A DNA stretch of 64,000 nucleotides from Antennarius striatus (lineage: Eukaryota; Chordata; Actinopteri; Lophiiformes; Antennariidae), in the NCBI RefSeq assembly GCF_040054535.1, contig NC_090778.1, positions 11,178,501 through 11,242,500 of the forward strand, written 5' to 3'. Made by a program: the position numbers and the translations under genes. The notes beneath the pieces were generated by a model, which saw only the letters and a program-made list of their open reading frames with translations, was not told the DNA's origin and did no database searches. This document shows positions 48,376-64,000 of this stretch, in pieces (position 1 is the stretch's first letter; each line of letters starts with the position of its first letter).

Positions 48376-48680
48376 GAAAAAAATGGACTTATTTCACTGT
48401 TACACATGACACCCAGCAGTATATGTATTTGTAAACCATCTGTAGCTTCCCAGCCGGAGTTCAAGATTGGACTTTAGAACATTTTCTCAAGCCTAACTCT
48501 CCCTTAAGTCTTTACAATCCTGTCCTCGCGTGTACTCTCAATTCTTTACAATTACATCCTCTCATTGTTGTAATGCAGTTTAGACATTTTAGCCAACAGA
48601 TTAGCCTCACCTTTGTATAAGCTGCATGGTTCAAAACCTAGGAAAAAAAGTGGCGGCTTATAGTCCAGAAAATACGGTAA

Positions 48681-50684
48681 TACCAGAAAAGTGTTTCTTT
48701 TTGTGTGTCTGCTTCTGATCTGTGTTAGCTATACTGCTGATCTCAACCATTTTGTTGATCACTGAGTTGTATGCAGGAGGTTCTGGGGGAAAAAAAACAA
48801 CTAATGATCACAAAGTATAGAATCACCCAGCCCAAAAGTTGTGTTTCTGCTATCTCAGAATGAGTGGTTAGGGTTTTTATTTTAATCGAGAAAGAGACAG
48901 AGTCCCCTTCCACTGTATTTCTGCAGAAGCTCATGGACAAATTAAACACTTGTGTGAACAATTAACATCAGTTCATTGGATGGATGGATCCAGGGGTGGG
49001 ACACAGTATAGCTCACCAACTGGGAAACCCTTCCCTTCTGTGTAGACTGAGATCCTTGGACAGTTACACTCTACTGAGTTCAGTGCCCAACTCCTGAATC
49101 TGGCTGTTGCTTGAAGTCACAGAGAGGATTTGGCCATGTTTGTTTTTAAATTACCTTCAAAGACGGTCTCTCCTCATTGGATAAACTAACTATTGGTTTT
49201 TCTGTTTTTCGCTGTTTTATACGCTGAAATAAAACACATAACCTATTTTTACATCATGCATTATATTTTATGCACCTCATTTTAAACTTTAACAAATGTG
49301 AAATGTATTTTTTTTTCTAGGTTTTTTTACATGCGCTATGTGCTTTAATAAGGCACAAAATACTGTATATTAACTAATGTGTGTCTTTTCCCGTAGCTTT
49401 TGAGCCAGTGTAAAAGGAATAAACGGTATATACTGTAGAGCTCACTGCATATGCAGATCAGCATGGATTTTGGACAAATGATTGACTTTTTTATGTAAAA
49501 TGGGGTTCTTGAATAAGGAAAATCAGCCCCTGATTCACTAACAAACGATTGTTGTATATTATGAGTTCAGTGTGTATAAACCTTTGCGGTTGGTAGATGA
49601 TATAAATGGCTTTCAGGTATCTCTGATGCATCCTGGGTTAGCAAGACTCACCAAAAACTCTTTACAACTACCAACTTATCTTTTAATCTTGTAGTTTGGT
49701 TTTGTCTTCTTTCCAGATGATCAGGATTCATTGAAGTATTCTACACTAGCTTTCAATAAGACCACACATCCCACAGGTTGGTTGTGAAACTGGAGTCATT
49801 CATCGGCTTCATGATGCAATGAAACAATTAAACATCCAGGCATCCTTTGATCACCTTTGTAAAGAACAAGTTGAGGAACCACTAACTGAACATTTTGACA
49901 AGCAGACAGAAGCTTCTGGAGAGAGCTGTCAGTGACGATGAGTCCGGTTCGCGCTTGATGTTTTTAAACCCTACAGTTGGGTTCAATCCTGCCTGACACC
50001 ATGGTGGAAAAACGTAAGATTGAACTCATTTATTACGCCTTTCAAGTGACACAAACTACTGAAGGTACTACAACATTAAAAGAAGTTTCAACTGAACATC
50101 AAAATATTTGTGTTGAAAAATAGCTACTAAAAGTAAAACACAAACATATTAAAACTGAAGGATAAAAAAAGGAGTTGATTCTTATTTGACATTGTCTACA
50201 CAGGATTTGGATTGACTTCTTACACAATTAGAGTTCATAGTGCAACAGTTCATTGATTCAACCTTCTTTTCATCGCCTTTTTTCACCTACTTCTCCATCA
50301 CTTCAATGCCCCACACCTTCTTTTGACACCCAACAAACGAGCACTGACAGAGTTCATTGTGTTTTCCGCTTCAATCTTATGTATGGCACAGTCGCTGCAG
50401 CTTCTTCAAGTGGCCTTCATTCACAGTGGCGTGACCCCTGACCACATGTCCAGCACATGCATTTTCAATTTTCCTGTTTCTTCACACACATGCAGGCTTC
50501 CCTTGTTGTCCACAAATACACCTGAGCTGGTATCAACAACAGGACACTTTTATGACTTTAACTGAGCTAAAATACTCCTCCTTATTCACCTACAAACACA
50601 CAAAACAGTTATCGTCCCTGCTCTGCCTCTCTGAATGTGTGTTTGAAAGAGTTGCCATCTCTTCTGTTGCTTTTGGCCACTGGA
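48681..50684. other. Intergenic DNA and hs3st1-like 3' UTR
   Basis: No gene. The right-hand part would be the 3' UTR of the minus-strand sulfotransferase gene; a candidate AATAAA on the minus strand is at 50030-50035. The remainder shows nothing recognisable. Confidence 0.45.
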
Positions 50685-52889
<2,205 letters not shown>

Positions 52890-52999
52890 CTACACACAAA
52901 CAAACACACACATACACAGAGGTGGGGTGGAGGTTACACACGGACTCTCATCAAGCTCCAACACTTGCACAGGGTCGTGCTAGTTATCAGACAACGGGC

Positions 53000-60004
<7,005 letters not shown>

Positions 60005-60045
60005 GACACAGGACAGTCAAATCTCTGATTTGACTGTCCTGTGTC
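60005..60045. repeat. Perfect 19-bp inverted repeat with 3-nt loop
   Basis: Left arm gacacaggacagtcaaatc (60005-60023), loop TCT, right arm its exact reverse complement (60027-60045). It lies in AT-rich intergenic DNA outside any recognised transposon. Confidence 0.95.
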
Positions 60046-60179
60046 TGAATAATTAATTAGAGAAATGCCTGAATGTTTTTCAGTCCTATTTCATGATAAT
60101 CCCTGCCAAAAAAAAAATTAACAAAAAATTGCATTGTTCATGAAACTGTATATGACACTCCCAAAATAGCTGTAACGCT

Positions 60180-61610
60180 TTACCCAGTAGAAATAGAGTA
60201 GAGTACAGTATAGAGTAGAGTATAACTTAATTCATCCCTTAAGGGGATTCCCCATCAGGGAAATTAATTTCTCCCTCGCACACAGCACAGTAAGTACACA
60301 AAACACAGAAAAAGCACACAGAAAGCACCAGCACATAGAAAGTAGTACAACACCAAATAGAAAGAGTCATACATAACCCATCAAGAATATACAAATAGAA
60401 AATCATGAATCATTGCCAGAGGGTCCAGCTTCACCCCGACCACCAAGCTGGCCCTCCTGATCAGCTTCTCCAGCCTTGGAAAGATCCGCCTTAGTCACGC
60501 TCCCTCCCCAACAAACCACAGCGAACGACAGTACGCTGGCAACCACAGACTGATAGAACATCCACAGGAGCTTCCTTCAGACATTGAATGCCCTCAGCCT
60601 CCTCAGAAAGTACATCCTGCTCTTCGCTTTCTTGTACAGCTGCCTCGTGCTTGTCCAGTCCAGTTTGTTGTCCAGCCACAGCCCAAGATATTTATAGGTC
60701 TGCACAATCTCCACCTCCTTCGTTCCTATCAGAACTGGTCTAAGTTGGGGTCTGTTCCTCCTGAAGTCAATGACCAGCTCTTTAGTTTTCGAGGTGTTGA
60801 GCTGCAGGCTTTGCTGTGACACCAGTCAACAAAGTCCTTCACCAACTATCTATACTCCTCTTCCTCATTGTCCCTGATACATCCCACGATAGCTGTGTCT
60901 TCTGCGTACTTCTGGATGTGACACAGTTCTGAGTTGTAGCAGAAGTCCGCCGTGTACAGGGAGAAAAGGATTGGGGACAAAACAGTGCCCTGTGGAGCAC
61001 CGATGCAGCTGACCACAGTATCAGACGTAGCGTCCTTTAGCCTGACGAACTGTGGTCTATTGGTGAGGTAGTCTTGGATCCAATCAACCAGGCCGGGGCC
61101 CACTTGCATTTGTAGGAGTTTTTCCTGAACTATACAGGGCTGGATGGTGTTGAAGGCACGTGGAAAATCCAGAAAAAGGATCCTCACACTGCCGCTTTCC
61201 TTGTCCAGATGCGAATGAGCTCGGTGTAGCATGTGGAGGATTGCATCTTCCACGCCGACTTTTTCCCGGTAGGCAAACTGTAAAGAGTCCTAGGCATGTT
61301 TCACCTGAGGCCTGAGGAGACTGAGGAAGAGCCGCTCCAGAGTCTTCATCAGATGCGATGTGAGCGCCACCGGTCAGAAGTCGTTCAGCTCGCTGGGCCG
61401 GTTCTTTTTGGGAACTGGAACGATGCACGACGTCTTCCAGATTGTGGGCACCTTCCTGAGAAGCAGGCTCAGGTTGAAGACCCGTTGTAGCGGTTCCCTG
61501 AGTTCAGCGACGCAGATCTTGAGTAGATGGGGGCTCACCCCATCTGGTCCTGCTGCTTTATTTGTAATATTAAAAATATATCGCGCTTGGAGTGTCTCCT
61601 GCCTGTCGCC
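60180..61610 (-). mobile_element. Rex1-like non-LTR retrotransposon relic
   Basis: The minus strand encodes, in broken frames, an RT: AAGPDGVSPHLLK (near 61540), then LFLDFPRAFNTIQP, GAPQGTVLSPILFSLYTADF and QKYAEDTAIVGC (frame 60846-61253), then SKTKELVIDFRRN and KYLGLWLDNKLDW (frame 60577-60822). The catalytic block reads YAEDTA where an active copy would have (F/Y)xDD. The 3' end near 60200-60270 has the 'ttaaggggattcccc' tail typical for this family. The 5' part is missing. Frameshifts near 60840 and 61260 show it is dead. Confidence 0.88.
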
Positions 61611-61690
61611 CACAAGTCACCTGGGATAGGCTCCGGCAACCCCCGTGACCCACGAAAGTGGAATAAACAGTCCAGAAGATGAATGAACAC
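61610..61690. repeat. Fragment of the tRNA-headed SINE-like family
   Basis: 'ctgggataggctccggcaac' followed by 'gtgacccacgaaagtgg' matches the tail part of the family seen at 47.9-48.4 kb. It abuts the Rex1-like relic. Confidence 0.55.
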
Positions 61691-62127
61691 AAGAATGAAT
61701 ATTAAAATTGTCTTAATTTACGAAATTTACTGGATCCTCTAACATGAGCCCGTTTGATACCACAAATCGTAGTTAAATGTCAAACCTTAGTGCAGAAATC
61801 ATAGGATGCTTTTTAATGTGGCAGTAGATATTAAAAATATAACAACCCATCTCTTGCTCCTTTATTGTTACTTTTTTTTCATAAATGGGTCAGATTGTTG
61901 TATTCTGTTGAACATTAGACATGTACGTAAACTACCGAGGGACAGAGATTCGGAGCTAGCAGCCAAATAACATGTGGTAACGTATTTGTCATCAGACTTG
62001 TATGAAAGGATAAACATCCAGTTTAGTGAGCTCAAATATACAGAAGCTTCCCATCAAGGATCCCTAACCGGCAGACAGACGGCTTGTCCTCACATCATGC
62101 AATTTTATCATTTCATTATTTCCATGC

Positions 62128-62132
<5 letters not shown>

Positions 62133-62189
<57 letters not shown>
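62133..62189. repeat. (CT)n microsatellite
   Basis: About 28 uninterrupted CT units. Confidence 0.96.
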
Positions 62190-62196
<7 letters not shown>

Positions 62197-62711
62197 TCTC
62201 TTCCTCCTTCGCTCTGACCTTTGTTGATATCTGTCCGTCTTTTACCCATCAGCCCCCTGCCAGCTTTTAAAATAGGCTCTTTTAATAACCTCTCTGAGAA
62301 GCCCAGCAGCCCACACTCACCGCCTTTTCACTCCCCCATCATCTAATTCACTCACACAAACATAACACCCAAATACCAGTACAAAAACCACCACCGCTCT
62401 CCTGCATATGCCCCCCCCCACCTCTTTGCATCTTCAGCCACACACGATCCCAGATTTGGGTCAACCATATCAGACACTAAAATGTGGGTCCCTCCCCCCT
62501 TTTGTGGTGTGTGTTTCGCACAGACATGGAGTTTGTATGTGATGTTGATGTGTGTTTGTGTGTGTGTGTATGCGTAATGTGCATGACAGTGTGTGAGAGA
62601 GAGAGCGAGAGGTGTGTTGGGGGGGGTGCACTGTTGTTTTATCAGAAAAAGGTCACAGAGGAGTCTGATTAGAAAGTTCAGGTTTATCAAAGGATTCTTC
62701 GTGTACATGTG

Positions 62712-62712
<1 letters not shown>

Positions 62713-62808
<96 letters not shown>
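62713..62808. repeat. (GT)n microsatellite
   Basis: About 48 uninterrupted GT units, 520 bp beyond the CT array. Confidence 0.97.
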
Positions 62809-62809
<1 letters not shown>

Positions 62810-63659
62810 TGTGCATCTAGAGAGGTGAGCAGAAAAGCAAAGCAGGCTGGGAGTGTGTGTGCATTTTTCTCTCATTAAAAGGCCTTGTGGCCTGAGTGTC
62901 TTGACACCCAATCCACATTTACTGTATGTTTGGATGTCTGCTGTGTGTGTTGGTGTGTTTACACAGCCCACACGTCACAGGGCCCTGCATATGTCATGTG
63001 TTATTCCAGAGGTAAGAGGTAGCGGTTCCCTGTTTGGTCGGGTGTGTGATATATAAGTACTGTAAATAGTTTATTAGCAGCTGTTCAAAGCAGAAACACG
63101 TCAGCTGCCCATCTGACATAATACCCACGGTTTACAGAGCACAGTTCACCAACAAGGTTTCCCAGTGAAGAGAAGCTACACTGATATTTTACACCAGTTT
63201 ACTTCACTTTTATGGCACGACATTTTAGGAAGAGCATTTTTCTGTTTGAACATTGTCTATTCTTTCAAACACAAAGCCCTTAAACCCGATCCAATCCTTC
63301 TGGGATGGACTGGAACGCCAACTGTGAACCAGTGCGTTTGTCGTCCAACATCCATCTCACTAATGTCTTACCAGAAGAGTGGAGGCTATTATAGCTGCAG
63401 ATTTGGAATGAGATTTTCATCAAGGACGTTTTCCTGTCCCCATACGAGCTGTTTTTGGCCATGTAATATTTCCTTCTGGTTCAGTTTGTCCTATTGTTAA
63501 TATAGAAAAAAACCCTGTCATACCACCGATCTGTTCCCTTTGGGATATTATCATTTCAAGGGATCACTCTGTTGCTGTTTATTTCTTTTATTTGACCTGT
63601 TATTATGAAAAAAGTCATTTTTTTCAAGAGTCTTGAACAGTTCTATGAGTTTGGCGCTG

Positions 63660-63890
63660 TGACAGGGGCTTCAGCACATCACAGCCTATCGGTAGAGGAG
63701 CGGCACTGCCACATCCAGCCAAACCACACTGTCGGATGAGCTGAACGAGTTCTACGCTGACATTTCCAACCTGTCCTTTGCACAAGCCTCTGTACCCACC
63801 ATCACAGTGCCCATAAACAAGACCCGCAATGTGAGCTGCTTAAAAGAATTTCGTCCCATAGCACTCAGAATTTTTTTGTTTTGTTTTCAA
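63660..63890 (+). mobile_element. LINE relic, region before the reverse transcriptase
   Basis: The + strand reads DELNEFYADISNLSF near 63738-63780 and, further on, CLKEFRPIALR near 63835-63870. These resemble the segment between endonuclease and RT and the first RT block (xxDYRPVAL) of Rex1/L2-type fish LINEs, with part of the sequence between them lost. Only about 230 bp remains. Confidence 0.6.
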
Positions 63891-64000
63891 GACAATAGGA
63901 TGCAATCTGAAAGATTCGCAGAAGGCATTGCTTTGCAAAAGAGTAAAAATTGTAAGAGGAAAGGAATATGTTCAGGTAGATGCTTCAAGACATAAAAAAA

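Larger units (their letters stand above)
47767..48680. mobile_element. Non-autonomous DNA element filled with SINE-like units
   Basis: The ends are inverse: TTACAGTATTTTCTGGACTA at 47767-47786 and the complement of TTACCGTATTTTCTGGACTA at 48661-48680. Inner ends share the 'taagccgc' word. Between them lie two tRNA-headed units and a GT run, described separately. This family of ends is common in fish; I cannot name the superfamily. Confidence 0.75.
61691..63659. other. Intergenic DNA with microsatellites
   Basis: (CT)n lies at 62133-62189 and (GT)n at 62713-62808. Between and around them, no exon or transposon ends are recognised. Confidence 0.55.

Overview
This window is vertebrate genomic DNA, most likely from a percomorph (spiny-rayed) teleost. 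The signs are compact multi-exon genes with GT-AG introns, a fish-type interleukin-1 beta with a five-exon layout, long GT, CT, TA, GATA and GACA microsatellites, and typical fish repeats (Rex1-like and RTE-like LINEs, Tc1/mariner and PIF/Harbinger-like DNA transposons, tRNA-headed SINE-like units). No bacterial operon, CRISPR array or rRNA gene was seen. Species and chromosome cannot be named from the sequence alone.

Six protein-coding genes are supported, each rebuilt exon by exon with phases that join. Immune/mitotic block, all on +: il1b (coding 4875-6675, 261 aa), ckap2l (9010-22795, 9 coding exons, 765 aa), and a small divergent gene of the IL-1 cytokine superfamily (24375-25827, 4 coding exons, 145 aa). 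IL1B next to CKAP2L matches the mammalian neighbourhood. The small gene on the far side of ckap2l is the most interesting coding item. Chromatin block: purb (single-exon CDS, minus, 41389-42321) and h2az2 (plus, 43047-45102, 128 aa) lie head to head across about 725 bp, the PURB-H2AZ2 pairing known from mammals. Last gene: an hs3st1-like heparan sulfate 3-O-sulfotransferase on the minus strand (50685-52883, 306 aa).

The rest is intergenic or intronic repeat. 1.85-2.65 kb is a degenerate TAG-trinucleotide tract. 7.5-8.57 kb is a minus-strand RTE-like LINE relic ending close to the ckap2l promoter. 11.5-12.96 kb is a minus-strand L1/Tx1-like relic in ckap2l intron 1. 26.7-27.95 kb is a minus-strand relic with a YMDD-type reverse transcriptase, and another piece of the same family lies at 33.8-34.05 kb. 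29.19-30.75 kb is a Tc1-like element with a decayed transposase. 31.61-33.15 kb and 36.02-37.52 kb are two copies of one non-autonomous PIF/Harbinger-like element with 3-bp target duplications, each carrying the same nested element. 60.2-61.6 kb is a minus-strand Rex1-like LINE. Several perfect hairpins (33.6, 34.14, 39.1 and 60.0 kb) are not explained by any gene.

The genes do not form one pathway. il1b and its small relative would act in inflammatory signalling, ckap2l in the mitotic spindle, purb and h2az2 in transcription and chromatin, and the sulfotransferase in Golgi heparan sulfate modification.
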